Shown piece by piece: positions 7,422 to 14,829 of a stretch of 38,750 nucleotides of DNA. Below the pieces are notes generated by a model. That model saw nothing but the letters and a program-made list of their open reading frames with translations, made no database searches and had not been told where the DNA came from. The position numbers and the translations under genes are program-made. The stretch covers positions 1 to 38,750 of the forward strand of contig OMWN01000096.1 of the NCBI GenBank assembly GCA_900314765.1. The letters run 5' to 3'. The stretch's first letter is position 1, and each line of letters opens with the position of its first letter. Origin of the DNA: an uncultured Selenomonadales bacterium (GTDB taxonomy: Bacteria; Bacillota; Negativicutes; Selenomonadales; Selenomonadaceae).

Positions 7422-8078
7422 TCAGCCTCTTTTCCGCTTCACGCCTTCACGCAGATAGTCGAGCCACCCATCGATGCCCTCACCTGTCCTGCATGAGACA
7501 GAAAGCACACGTGCCGACGGATGTATTGTCGTGATGTCATCAACGGCCTGATTCACATCGAAATCCGTATACGGCACGAGGTCGATTTTATTGATGACGC
7601 TGACGGCGGATTCCTTGAAAATCAGCGGATATTTCATCGGCTTGTCATTGCCCTCCGTCACAGAGAGCACGACCACTTTCTCGTCCTCGCCGATGGCAAA
7701 TTCCGCTGGGCAGACGAGATTGCCGACATTCTCGATGACAAGCAAGTCTGTATTATCGAGGTCGAGCTTTGCGAGCACCTTCTCGACCATCGGCGCCTCG
7801 AGATGGCATCCGCCCGTCGTATTGATCTGCACGACGGGCACGCCGTACTTTGAGATGCGGTCAGCATCCTTCGACGTGAACAGGTCACCCTCGATGACCG
7901 CCATGCGAAGCTCGCCATTGAGCGCCTTCATCGTCTGCTCGAGGAGCGTCGTCTTGCCCGAGCCCGGCGAGCCCATCAGATTTATCGTAAATATTTTCTT
8001 CCCCGACAGCATGCCGTGTATCTTCGACGCGATGTCGTCATTTTCCCCGAGTATATCCTTCATAACCTTTACTTCCAC
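7422..8078 (-). CDS. hypB: Hydrogenase nickel incorporation GTPase HypB
   Basis: GTPase that, with HypA, delivers nickel to the [NiFe]-hydrogenase large subunit. The P-loop GSPGSGKT is at residues 36-43, the intersubunit metal site has C91 and H92 (GGCHLEAP) with C123 (NLVCPAEF), and the guanine-specificity motif NKID is near 165. The N-terminal CxxCGC nickel site and the His-rich stretch found in some HypB proteins are both absent, so this is the short form. The start is GTG with AGGAGC 8 bases upstream; the SD begins at the hypA stop codon, which implies coupling. It lies 12 bases downstream of hypA and directly upstream of the maturation protease. Confidence 0.96.
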   Translation of the reverse strand: MEVKVMKDILGENDDIASKIHGMLSGKKIFTINLMGSPGSGKTTLLEQTMKALNGELRMAVIEGDLFTSKDADRISKYGVPVVQINTTGGCHLEAPMVEKVLAKLDLDNTDLLVIENVGNLVCPAEFAIGEDEKVVVLSVTEGNDKPMKYPLIFKESAVSVINKIDLVPYTDFDVNQAVDDITTIHPSARVLSVSCRTGEGIDGWLDYLREGVKRKRG

Positions 8079-8090
8079 GTTTACCAGCTC

Positions 8091-8429
8091 CTATTCCATG
8101 TCGATGTAGTTCACCCTGAGCTCGCGGCCGCTTTTGACAATCATCGTGCCGCCGCAATCGGGGCAAATAAAATTATAATGCTCGATATGGCGCTCTTTGC
8201 CGCACGAATCGCATGTGCCGACGAGCGGCACACGCTCTATGACGAGCTCCGCGCCGTCGGCAAGCGTGCCGCGGACGAGCGATTTCCAGCAAAACTCAAG
8301 CGAGTCAATCTCAACGCCCGCCATCTCGCCGATGAGCAAGCCGACACTCGCGACTTTCGACGCATCATTCTGCTCCGCGTAATCCTTCACGATGCCGAGT
8401 ATGCCCTCGGCAATGCTCATCTCATGCAA
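8091..8429 (-). CDS. hypA: Hydrogenase nickel metallochaperone HypA
   Basis: Nickel chaperone partner of HypB. I place the start at a TTG (8427-8429) because HypA proteins begin Met-His-Glu, and His2 is a nickel ligand. This TTG gives M-H-E-M-S-I-A-E-G-I, exactly the family N-terminus, and a 112-residue protein of normal length. The frame is open upstream to 8522, but those extra 31 residues overlap a likely promoter and resemble nothing. The zinc site shows two CxxC pairs (CDSCG and CPDCGG). A GAGG lies only 3 bases before the TTG, so initiation may be weak. First gene of the hypA-hypB-protease operon. Confidence 0.92.
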   Translation of the reverse strand: MHEMSIAEGILGIVKDYAEQNDASKVASVGLLIGEMAGVEIDSLEFCWKSLVRGTLADGAELVIERVPLVGTCDSCGKERHIEHYNFICPDCGGTMIVKSGRELRVNYIDME

Positions 8430-8478
8430 AAGCCTCACCCGCCTCTTCAATTCATTCGTAGATAATAATTCGACAAAT

Positions 8479-8520
8479 AAATTTTTAATCCTGCTTCCAA
8501 AGATATACAAATTTTTAATC
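8479..8520 (-). promoter_or_regulatory. Candidate hyp promoter with paired 12-bp direct repeats
   Basis: A 12-bp sequence (AAATTTTTAATC on the plus strand) occurs at 8479-8490 and 8509-8520, exactly 30 bp apart, about three helical turns. On the minus strand a TTGTAT (8505-8510), 17-bp spacer and TAAAAA (8482-8487) fall so that each repeat overlaps one promoter box. This could be an operator for the hydrogenase maturation operon; the binding protein is unknown. Confidence 0.35.
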
Positions 8521-8578
8521 ACGACGCGTTAGAGCGGCCTCAATCTCCACTTATGATTTGCACATCATTGAGCAACAC

Positions 8579-8615
8579 AAAAAAATGCCGCACATGAATA
8601 ACAGTGCAGCATTTT
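8579..8615 (-). terminator. Terminator after the Rpn-like gene
   Basis: A 12-bp stem with one mismatch (8582-8593 against 8604-8615, 10-nt loop) is followed by a T-run on the minus strand, 11 bases past the stop codon. Confidence 0.8.
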
Positions 8616-8625
8616 CCATTAATCA

Positions 8626-9507
8626 TCAGAGCATAGCGGCATACTTTGGAAAATCATCCCTATTAATATTAAGGAATTCCATAGCTTGCTCAGCCGTATA
8701 ATTTAACTTTTTCATTACTCTGCGAATATAAGACACACGCTCTTTGTCAAACTCGACGCGTTCCGCTTCAACTGCCTCGCGTTTTTCTTCTTCGAACAGT
8801 CGTCCAACCTTCGTCATCCTGATCCTCTCCTTTATCTTCATAGATGACTCATCATCAATCACCTTATCACAAAACACCAAAAGACCAGACAATATCATGG
8901 TCAACATCTTATCGTCCTGCAGCCTGTCGGCTAGGTCAATCGCTTTAGTGATTGCCTCCTGCTTCATCTTCCTCGCCTTATACGTCAGCGGAAAAATCAT
9001 GAGTTGCATGCAGTCCTTGTCGCTCAATGGCTCTCCAGTCTTCAGCTTATAATCAATCGTATTATAAATCTCATCACCAGACAGCTCACTCAAAAAGGAC
9101 GTATAAATATGAAGCCCAAGTGAATCCATATTGACATCGTCATCCGTCATGCCGCGCTCAATGTCAGCCGTATAAATCACAATCATCCGCAACCGTGGAA
9201 ACTCGCCATTTTCTATCAAGCATCGTTTCATCACACCCACGAGATAATTTGCGTATTTTACTTTATCCTCTTTTGTATAGCAGCTCTCATAATCGACAAT
9301 CGCCCAACTGCCATCTTCCAGCATAAAAAGATTGTCAATGCGCAGTTCATAGGCCTCCACCGTCGGCAAATTGGTTGGCTCGACACGCACAATCTTTGGC
9401 AAGTCCAGCCCATACGCTTCAAACGACTTGCCTTTAAGCGTCTCACCCATCCACTTTGAGAAAATGTCCTTATTCTGATACGCAATATCCGTATCGCCGT
9501 CTGCCAT
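8626..9507 (-). CDS. Putative Rpn/PD-(D/E)XK nuclease-family protein
   Basis: Likely member of the recombination-promoting nuclease (Rpn)/transposase-like PD-(D/E)XK group, from overall pattern only. The motif ELRIDNLFMLEDG followed by WAIVDYES resembles the Asp and (D/E)-x-(E/Q) catalytic strands of that fold, with Glu/Ser where many members have Gln or Lys, so activity is uncertain. Residues 100 to 200 form a mixed region (RMIVIYTADIERG, LMIFPLT), and the C-terminal third is charged and helical (EEEKREAVEAERVEFDKERVS cut short here), as often seen in these proteins. The start is ATG at 9507 with GGAGG 7 to 8 bases upstream, giving 293 residues. It has its own terminator and is not part of the hyp operon. 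Such genes are often multicopy and mobile-associated, but no inverted repeats were found around it. Confidence 0.5.
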   Translation of the reverse strand: MADGDTDIAYQNKDIFSKWMGETLKGKSFEAYGLDLPKIVRVEPTNLPTVEAYELRIDNLFMLEDGSWAIVDYESCYTKEDKVKYANYLVGVMKRCLIENGEFPRLRMIVIYTADIERGMTDDDVNMDSLGLHIYTSFLSELSGDEIYNTIDYKLKTGEPLSDKDCMQLMIFPLTYKARKMKQEAITKAIDLADRLQDDKMLTMILSGLLVFCDKVIDDESSMKIKERIRMTKVGRLFEEEKREAVEAERVEFDKERVSYIRRVMKKLNYTAEQAMEFLNINRDDFPKYAAML

Positions 9508-9674
9508 CGTGAGACCTCCATATTCATTCTCTATCTGCCTGTATTTTATCACAAATGCCTATTTCTCTCAATAAAACATGGTGAATAATCTGCGTCATAC
9601 GTGCAATGAATAACAGATATACAATTTTTTAATCGCACCGTGTTCAACCATTATTGCTCAATCTCATACGCATA

Positions 9675-9713
9675 CAAAAAATGCAGAAGACGCACCCCCG
9701 TCTCCTGCATTTT
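9675..9713 (-). terminator. Terminator of the HPt-CsoR-HPt operon
   Basis: The stem pairs 9677-9692 with 9699-9713 (AAATGCAG and AGACG arms flanking a one-base mismatch) and is followed on the minus strand by a short T-run. It lies 20 bases past the last HPt gene. Confidence 0.8.
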
Positions 9714-9732
9714 CATTTTCACATTTACTTCT

Positions 9733-10089
9733 TTATTCTTTCTTTCCCAGATATGCCCTCACGTCGTCGCAGGCGTCCGCGTATGCGTCGTAGACTGCCT
9801 TTACGAGTTTTTCCATTTCTGAGCCTTGCTTGCCTGCGAATATGCCCTGCGCGGCTTTGTTCGTCGCGTGGAACAGCCGCTCGAGGCTCAGGTTCGACGA
9901 CGTGCCCATGAGCGTATGGAGCGCCTTGTCCGCCATCGCCATGTCATCCATCTCGACGCCCGTGCAGAACTCGACGAACGAGGCATCATAGAGGAAATCC
10001 TCCAAATATTTTCGATACAGTGGCTCATTGCCCATGAAACGCTCAATTCCATCCTCAGCATTGAGGTCCATGTATTTTTTGTCACTCAT
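9733..10089 (-). CDS. HPt-domain protein (atypical phosphotransfer motif)
   Basis: A stand-alone histidine phosphotransfer (HPt) domain of 118 residues. The helical motif ALHTLMGTSSNLS carries the candidate phosphorylated His at residue 58, but the canonical Lys after HTL is Met here. It is related to the HPt protein two genes upstream: both have the pattern RF-x4-E-x2-Y followed by FxxDAS before the His motif. HPt domains relay phosphate between hybrid histidine kinases and response regulators; neither partner is encoded nearby. The start is ATG with AAGGA just upstream. It is the last gene of a three-gene operon, 14 bases after the CsoR-like gene. Confidence 0.75.
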   Translation of the reverse strand: MSDKKYMDLNAEDGIERFMGNEPLYRKYLEDFLYDASFVEFCTGVEMDDMAMADKALHTLMGTSSNLSLERLFHATNKAAQGIFAGKQGSEMEKLVKAVYDAYADACDDVRAYLGKKE

Positions 10090-10103
10090 GATATTCCTTC
10101 TTC

Positions 10104-10499
10104 TCAGCGCACAAACTTGTCTATTGCATTGCCCAAACTTTCCAATGACTCCTTGTCATTTTCCTGCACCGCCTCGACGATGCAATGCTGAATGTGGTCC
10201 TTCAGAATGACCTTGCCCACATTTTTCAACGCGGAGTCCACCGCTGAAATCTGTATGAGCACCTCGCTGCAGTCGCGGCCTTCCTCGACCATGCGGCGAA
10301 TTGCCTGCATGTGCCCGATGAGCCGCGCCATCCTGTTCAGCACGGCCTTCGTCTGCGTATGCGTATGGGAATGCGTATGCTCATGCTCATGTTCATGGTC
10401 ATGATTATGCTCATGGTCATGTTCGTGAATATGGTCATGCGCAGAAATCATCGTCTCATCTTCTGTATGCTCGTGACTGCCTGTGCTCATACTGCTCAA
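10104..10499 (-). CDS. CsoR/RcnR-family metal-sensing repressor with His-rich N-terminus
   Basis: DNA-binding metal sensor of the CsoR/RcnR/FrmR (DUF156) family. The core starts near residue 51 (VLNRMARLIGHMQAIRRMVEEGRDC). The ligands C77, H102 and C106 keep the spacing of copper-type CsoR (Cys36, His61, Cys65), which points to Cu(I) rather than nickel or formaldehyde sensing. Residues 9-47 hold about 16 histidines alternating with Asp, Glu, Asn or Thr, encoded by CATGAG-like repeats, giving a potential extra metal-binding tail. The TTG start overlaps the TGA of the upstream HPt gene (TTGA), which suggests coupling; an ATG three codons on is an alternative. Being sandwiched between two HPt genes is unusual. 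The regulated genes are not evident; autoregulation of the operon is possible. Confidence 0.88.
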   Translation of the reverse strand: MSSMSTGSHEHTEDETMISAHDHIHEHDHEHNHDHEHEHEHTHSHTHTQTKAVLNRMARLIGHMQAIRRMVEEGRDCSEVLIQISAVDSALKNVGKVILKDHIQHCIVEAVQENDKESLESLGNAIDKFVR

Positions 10500-10852
10500 C
10501 CGTCCCTCTCAGCGAGTATTTTGTAGTTCTTGACCTCGGCGATAAATTCATCGTAAAGCGGCGTGAGGCTGTCGTCGAGTCTGCCCGCGCGCAGTGGCTC
10601 GACAATCTGCACGATGATGTCATAAAGCGGCGTGAGCCCCATGTTGGCCGTGAGCCCTTTGAGCGTATGCGCATGACGAAACGCCGTGTCAACGTCCTTC
10701 GCCTCAAGCGCCTCACCAAGACCCGCTATCGACGCATCATTGACGAATTTTTTAAAAAGCCTCGCGTAGAAATCCTCTTTGTTCAAAAATCTGACGAGTG
10801 CGCCATCAATATCGCACCCACGCGCGCGCAGTTCATTAAGCAATGCGCTCAC
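10496..10852 (-). CDS. HPt-domain phosphotransfer protein
   Basis: A stand-alone HPt protein of 118 residues with the canonical motif RHAHTLKG near residue 59-66; H62 is the likely phosphorylation site. The preceding helix pattern (RFLNKEDFYARLFKKFVNDAS) matches other Firmicutes HPt modules. It is a paralogue of the HPt protein at 9733-10089. The GTG start has AAAGGA about 12 bases upstream, a rather long spacer. It is the first gene of the operon, and its stop codon overlaps the start of the CsoR-like gene. Cognate kinases and receivers must be elsewhere in the genome. Confidence 0.85.
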   Translation of the reverse strand: MSALLNELRARGCDIDGALVRFLNKEDFYARLFKKFVNDASIAGLGEALEAKDVDTAFRHAHTLKGLTANMGLTPLYDIIVQIVEPLRAGRLDDSLTPLYDEFIAEVKNYKILAERDG

Positions 10853-10957
10853 GATTCATCACTGTCCTTTCGTTTCTCGGAAACAATCACTAACACTTCT
10901 GCTTCGAATTTGAACAATCAGCCTTTTCTCTATATCATTTTCATACATTCATATAAA

Positions 10958-10986
10958 AATATATCAAACTTTAAAACCTTTTACAA
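10958..10986 (-). promoter_or_regulatory. Candidate promoter of the HPt-CsoR-HPt operon
   Basis: TTGTAA (10981-10986) and TATATT (10958-10963) are spaced 17 bases apart on the minus strand, about 100 bases before the first HPt start codon. The surrounding 10853-11020 region is AT-rich and holds no other feature I can support. Confidence 0.45.
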
Positions 10987-11020
10987 GCCATGAGAATCAA
11001 TTAATGCGCATCGAAATGCG

Positions 11021-11046
11021 AAAAAATAGACGCCCATCGGCGCCTA
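11021..11046 (-). terminator. Terminator of the decarboxylase/cupin gene
   Basis: An 8-bp stem with one G-U pair (TAGGCGCC against GGCGTCTA on the minus strand, 4-nt loop) is followed by six T. It lies about 30 bases past the stop codon. Confidence 0.75.
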
Positions 11047-11076
11047 AAAATTTCACTTGTTAAATTCAGCCCCATG

Positions 11077-11979
11077 TCATTTCAAAGCGTTGTACATGTC
11101 CTCATCAACGGGCTCAAGCCATTCGTTCGACGTGTTCTCGCCCGGCACCTCTATCGAGAGATGCTGGAACGCCGAGTGCGGCGCCGCGCCATGCCAATGC
11201 TTCACGTTCGCGGGAATGTTCACGACGTCGCCGGGGTGAAGCTCCCGCACGGGCTTCCCCCACTCCTGATAGTAGCCGCGCCCCGCCGTCACGACGAGTA
11301 TCTGCCCACCGCCCTGCGTCGCGTGATGCACGTGCCAATGATTCCTGCAGCCCGGCGCGAACGTGACATTGCCAATCGGCGCCTGCTCCGTCGTCATCAT
11401 CGAGAGATAGCTCGCACCGTCAAAATATTTCGCGTATGCCTCATTGAACGAGCCGACCTTGAACGGGCTCACGCGATTGATGTCGTCGAGCGTCATCTCC
11501 ACCTCATCAGACTCCTTCGCTGACTCCGCTTCGCTCTCAGCGTCCTCATCGTAGACCTCGCGCACCATCGGGAACACCATCCACGCCTTCGGCCAGCCGA
11601 GATAAAAAGCGTTCTGCGTGATGAGCTCGACCATCTCGTCCTTCGAGATGCCGTGCTTCTTGCCCATCTCGAGATGCGCCTTCAGCGGAAATCCCGTGAC
11701 GCCCGCGCCCATGAGACCCGAAATCGTCGCGATGCTCCTGTCGTGAAGCGAGAGAATATCGTTTCGCGACCACACCTCGCCAAATAGGATGTCGTCATTG
11801 TATCGCGCAAAATCCGGCGCGAGGTCTCCGAGATTTTTGCGTCCTGCTGTCTGAACAATTTTCACGGCTTCATGTTTTTCATTCATTTCTGCTGCCTCCA
11901 CTGAACTGATTGAAATAAGATTTGTCGAAAGAAACATGCCTGCTACGAGCGCGCCCGCCAAAAACTTTTTCATCATCAT
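11077..11979 (-). CDS. Secreted carboxymuconolactone decarboxylase-cupin fusion protein
   Basis: Two-domain protein of about 300 residues with a Sec signal peptide (KKFLAGALVAGMFLSTNL, likely cut after VEAAE or nearby). The first half is a carboxymuconolactone decarboxylase/AhpD-like domain (FGEVWSRNDILSLHDRS, ATISGLMGAG, GISKDEMVELITQNAFYLGWP). It lacks the CxxC pair of true AhpD, so a peroxidase role is unlikely. An acidic linker (DEDAESEAESAKESDEVE) leads to a cupin barrel with metal-binding histidines in NHWHVHHA and KHWHG. Similar fusions occur in gut anaerobes, and their substrates are mostly unknown. Three consecutive ATG codons (11979, 11976, 11973) follow AGAGGAG; the second and third have better spacing. 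An upstream TTG at 12075 falls within the -35 box and is not the start. It is monocistronic. Confidence 0.85.
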   Translation of the reverse strand: MMMKKFLAGALVAGMFLSTNLISISSVEAAEMNEKHEAVKIVQTAGRKNLGDLAPDFARYNDDILFGEVWSRNDILSLHDRSIATISGLMGAGVTGFPLKAHLEMGKKHGISKDEMVELITQNAFYLGWPKAWMVFPMVREVYDEDAESEAESAKESDEVEMTLDDINRVSPFKVGSFNEAYAKYFDGASYLSMMTTEQAPIGNVTFAPGCRNHWHVHHATQGGGQILVVTAGRGYYQEWGKPVRELHPGDVVNIPANVKHWHGAAPHSAFQHLSIEVPGENTSNEWLEPVDEDMYNALK

Positions 11980-12045
11980 AAGCTCCTCTTTCCACTTTCT
12001 CATTGATAAATCACATTCATCACTCTCATGATTGGTTATGGGCTC

Positions 12046-12075
12046 ATTATATATGCGTCCCATTTCTCTGTCCAA
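12046..12075 (-). promoter_or_regulatory. Promoter of the decarboxylase/cupin gene
   Basis: TTGGAC (12070-12075) and TATAAT (12046-12051) are spaced 18 bases apart on the minus strand, about 70 bases before the ATG cluster. The leader includes AGAGGAG directly before the start codons. Confidence 0.7.
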
Positions 12076-12134
12076 TACTTATGATATATAAAGAAATATA
12101 GAGAGCAGGCATACAATGATGATTATCTTGACGC

Positions 12135-12170
12135 AAAAAAGGCACCACGATTTTATTCGTGATGCCTTTT
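12135..12170 (-). terminator. Terminator of ftsH
   Basis: A 14-bp stem with one mismatch (12137-12150 against 12157-12170, 6-nt loop) is followed by a T-run on the minus strand, about 10 bases past the ftsH stop codon. It marks the end of the tilS-hpt-ftsH operon. Confidence 0.9.
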
Positions 12171-12180
12171 CATTTACTGC

Positions 12181-14166
12181 TTAATCATGTGGCGATATAT
12201 TGAGTTTTGGCTCGGGAGTGCCGAGAGGAATGCTCTCATGCTCCTCCTGCTCGTCGCCTTGAGCGCCTTGCTCAGCGACAAAAGGCGACGGCGGTATCGG
12301 CGCGAGCGTCGGCGTTTTTGGCTCATCGGACTCGTCGCTCTCATCGTCTTTGATGAAGCCATTCGTCATGAGCTCGTCGAGCTGCTTTGCGTCGAGCGTC
12401 TCGCGCTCCATCAGCGCATTCGCGATGAGATGGAGCTTGTCAATATTCTCAGTGATGATTCTGCGGCACGCCTCGTATGCGTCCTCGATGTAGCGACGCA
12501 CTTCCTTGTCAATCTCACAGGCAACCTCCTCCGAGTAGTTGCGCTGATTGTTGAGGTCGCGTCCTAGGAACACTTGATGATTTTGCCCCTCGCCGAATGA
12601 GATAGGCCCGAGCACGTCGCTCATGCCGTACTGCGTAATCATGCTGCGCACGACCTGCGACGCGCGCTGTATGTCGCTCTGCGCGCCCGTCGAAATCTCG
12701 CCGAGTATGACTTCCTCAGCGACGCGCCCCGCGAGCAGCGTCTTGAGCTCGTCCATGAGCTCGCTGCGCGTCTGATACGAGCGATCTTCCTTCGGGAGCA
12801 TCAGCGTGTAGCCGCCCGCCCTGCCACGTGGTATGATTGTGACTTTATGCACAGGGTCAGCATTCGGCAGCATCATGCCCACGAGCGTATGGCCGCCCTC
12901 ATGATACGCCGTAAGTCTCTTTTCCTTGTCGCTCATGATGCGCGATTTGCGCTCTGGTCCCGCCATGACGCGCTCTATTGACTCCTCGAGCGCCTCCATG
13001 CTGATGATTCTCTTGTTGTGGCGCGCCGAGAGAAGCGCCGCCTCATTGACGAGGTTCGCGAGGTCCGCACCCGTGAAGCCCGGCGTGCGACGCGCCAACA
13101 CATCGAGATCGACGTCCACGGCGACAGGCTTGCCCTTCGTATGCACCTTCAAAATGGCGCGTCTGCCACGCACATCCGGTTTGTCGACGACAATCTGCCT
13201 GTCAAAGCGGCCTGGGCGCAGAAGCGCTGGGTCGAGGATGTCCGGCCTGTTCGTCGCCGCAATGATGATGATGCCCTCGTTCGCGGCGAAGCCATCCATC
13301 TCAACAAGGAGCTGATTCAGCGTCTGCTCGCGCTCATCATGGCCGCCGCCGACGCCTGCTCCGCGCTGACGACCCACGGCATCTATCTCGTCGATGAACA
13401 CGATGCACGGCGCGTTTTTCTTCGCCTGCTCAAAGAGGTCACGCACGCGCGACGCGCCCACGCCCACATACATTTCGACGAAGTCAGAACCCGAAATGCT
13501 GAAAAACGGCACGCCCGCCTCTCCGGCCACGGCACGAGCCAACAGCGTCTTGCCAGTGCCCGGCGGGCCATAGAGCAGCACGCCTTTTGGTATGCGCGCG
13601 CCGAGGTCATTGAACTTCTTCGGATGCTTCAAAAATTCAACGACTTCCTCGAGCTCCTGCTTTGCCTCGTCGGCACCCGCGACGTCATTGAAATTCACAT
13701 TCATCTTGTTGCCCGTGCTGAGTCTCGCGCGGCTCCTGCCGAAAGACATCATGCGCCCGCCGCCCATCTGCGTCTGCTGCATGATGAAGAACCACACGCC
13801 AATCAATATGACGACAGGCAAAAAACTCGTCACGAGTTGCATCCACCACGGCGGCTCAGGTGGATTTTTCGCCTGTATGGACACGCCCTTTTCCGTGAGA
13901 TGCGGCACGAGGCTCGTATCGATGTTCGGCATGCCCGGCGTCACCGTGACGAAATCCGTCCCGTCCGCCATGACGCCGTCTATCGTGTTGTCCGTTATCG
14001 TGACGCTCGCGACGGAGCCTTTGTCGACTTCCTGCAGGAACACCGAGTAAGACAGCTCCTGCTTTGGCACGGTACGCACCTGAAAATAATCTATCATCGT
14101 TATGGCAACGAAGATGATGATAAGATAAAAACCTATATTGCGTATAAATTTATTCAATTCAAACAT
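12181..14166 (-). CDS. ftsH: ATP-dependent zinc metalloprotease FtsH
   Basis: Membrane-anchored AAA+ protease for quality control of membrane and regulatory proteins. Two membrane segments (about residues 9-26 and 110-130) flank a periplasmic loop. The AAA domain has Walker A GPPGTGKT (200-207), Walker B IVFIDE (255-260) and the second region of homology ([20 protein letters not shown], 304-323). The protease domain has HEGGH (422-426, Gly in place of the usual Ala) and the third zinc ligand D498 in TGAQSD. The C-terminal tail after about 600 is acidic and variable. The length of 661 residues is normal. The start is ATG with GAGGGAG just upstream. It follows hpt, as in B. subtilis. Confidence 0.98.
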   Translation of the reverse strand: MFELNKFIRNIGFYLIIIFVAITMIDYFQVRTVPKQELSYSVFLQEVDKGSVASVTITDNTIDGVMADGTDFVTVTPGMPNIDTSLVPHLTEKGVSIQAKNPPEPPWWMQLVTSFLPVVILIGVWFFIMQQTQMGGGRMMSFGRSRARLSTGNKMNVNFNDVAGADEAKQELEEVVEFLKHPKKFNDLGARIPKGVLLYGPPGTGKTLLARAVAGEAGVPFFSISGSDFVEMYVGVGASRVRDLFEQAKKNAPCIVFIDEIDAVGRQRGAGVGGGHDEREQTLNQLLVEMDGFAANEGIIIIAATNRPDILDPALLRPGRFDRQIVVDKPDVRGRRAILKVHTKGKPVAVDVDLDVLARRTPGFTGADLANLVNEAALLSARHNKRIISMEALEESIERVMAGPERKSRIMSDKEKRLTAYHEGGHTLVGMMLPNADPVHKVTIIPRGRAGGYTLMLPKEDRSYQTRSELMDELKTLLAGRVAEEVILGEISTGAQSDIQRASQVVRSMITQYGMSDVLGPISFGEGQNHQVFLGRDLNNQRNYSEEVACEIDKEVRRYIEDAYEACRRIITENIDKLHLIANALMERETLDAKQLDELMTNGFIKDDESDESDEPKTPTLAPIPPSPFVAEQGAQGDEQEEHESIPLGTPEPKLNISPHD

Positions 14167-14254
14167 AAACTCCCTCGTTTTCCAGATTTATGGAAACACT
14201 GATTAATTGAAGTAATCCGTTTCCTTATATTCCGAGGTAATTGTATCATTTTTC

Positions 14255-14797
14255 TTATTTCTCGTAAACAGAGCGCTTCAAAATGCCAATGCACGGGAGG
14301 TTGCGGTAATTCTCCGCGTAGTCGAGCCCATAGCCCACGAGGAATTCATCGGGTACCTCAAAGCCGCAGTAATCGATATTGACTTCGGCCTGCCTGCGCG
14401 ACGGCTTCGAGAGCATCGCGCAAAGCTTCAGGCTCGCCGGCTCGCGTGTCTTGAGCACTTTCAAAAGGTTCGACATCGTTATGCCCGTGTCGATGATGTC
14501 CTCGCATATAAGGACATCTTTTCCTTTGATGTCAACTTCGAGATCTTTTTTGATTTTGACATTTCCCGAGGAGGTGGCGCCATTGCCATAGCTCGAGGCA
14601 ATCATGAAATCGAGCCTCACAGGACGGCTTATCGAGCGAATGAGGTCTGTCGTGAAGACCGCCGCGCCCTTCAGTATGCCGACGACGATGATTTCCTTTC
14701 CATCATAGTCGCTGCTGATTTTTTTCCCGAGCTCCGCGACCTTCTTCTGTATTTCTTCGGGCGTAAACATTACGCTTTCCACATCATCCATCAACAT
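14255..14797 (-). CDS. hpt: Hypoxanthine phosphoribosyltransferase
   Basis: Purine-salvage enzyme that joins hypoxanthine (and usually guanine) to PRPP. The PRPP-binding loop EDIIDTGIT is at about 99-107, the flexible loop SSYGNGATSSGNVKI upstream of it, and the base-binding C-terminal motif is YCGFEVPDEFLVGYGLDY. I choose the ATG at 14797 because GGAGG lies 8 bases upstream, giving 180 residues, the usual length. The frame extends 6 codons further without a ribosome site. It lies between tilS and ftsH, a nearly universal Firmicutes arrangement. Confidence 0.97.
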   Translation of the reverse strand: MLMDDVESVMFTPEEIQKKVAELGKKISSDYDGKEIIVVGILKGAAVFTTDLIRSISRPVRLDFMIASSYGNGATSSGNVKIKKDLEVDIKGKDVLICEDIIDTGITMSNLLKVLKTREPASLKLCAMLSKPSRRQAEVNIDYCGFEVPDEFLVGYGLDYAENYRNLPCIGILKRSVYEK

Positions 14798-14829
14798 TTT
14801 TATTACCTCCATCATATTTTTAATGCTTA

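Noticed and set aside
10355-10475. Short repeated CATGAG-like DNA as a possible CRISPR or microsatellite array
   Set aside because: It lies in frame in the CsoR-like gene and encodes the His-rich tail; there are no spacers.
11980-12075. Longer N-terminus for the decarboxylase/cupin protein from TTG at 12075
   Set aside because: That TTG lies in the -35 box of a clear promoter, and the signal peptide begins at the later ATG cluster behind AGAGGAG.
13018-14202. A 394-residue plus-strand frame opposite ftsH
   Set aside because: It is an Arg/His-rich shadow of ftsH with no ribosome site or domain.
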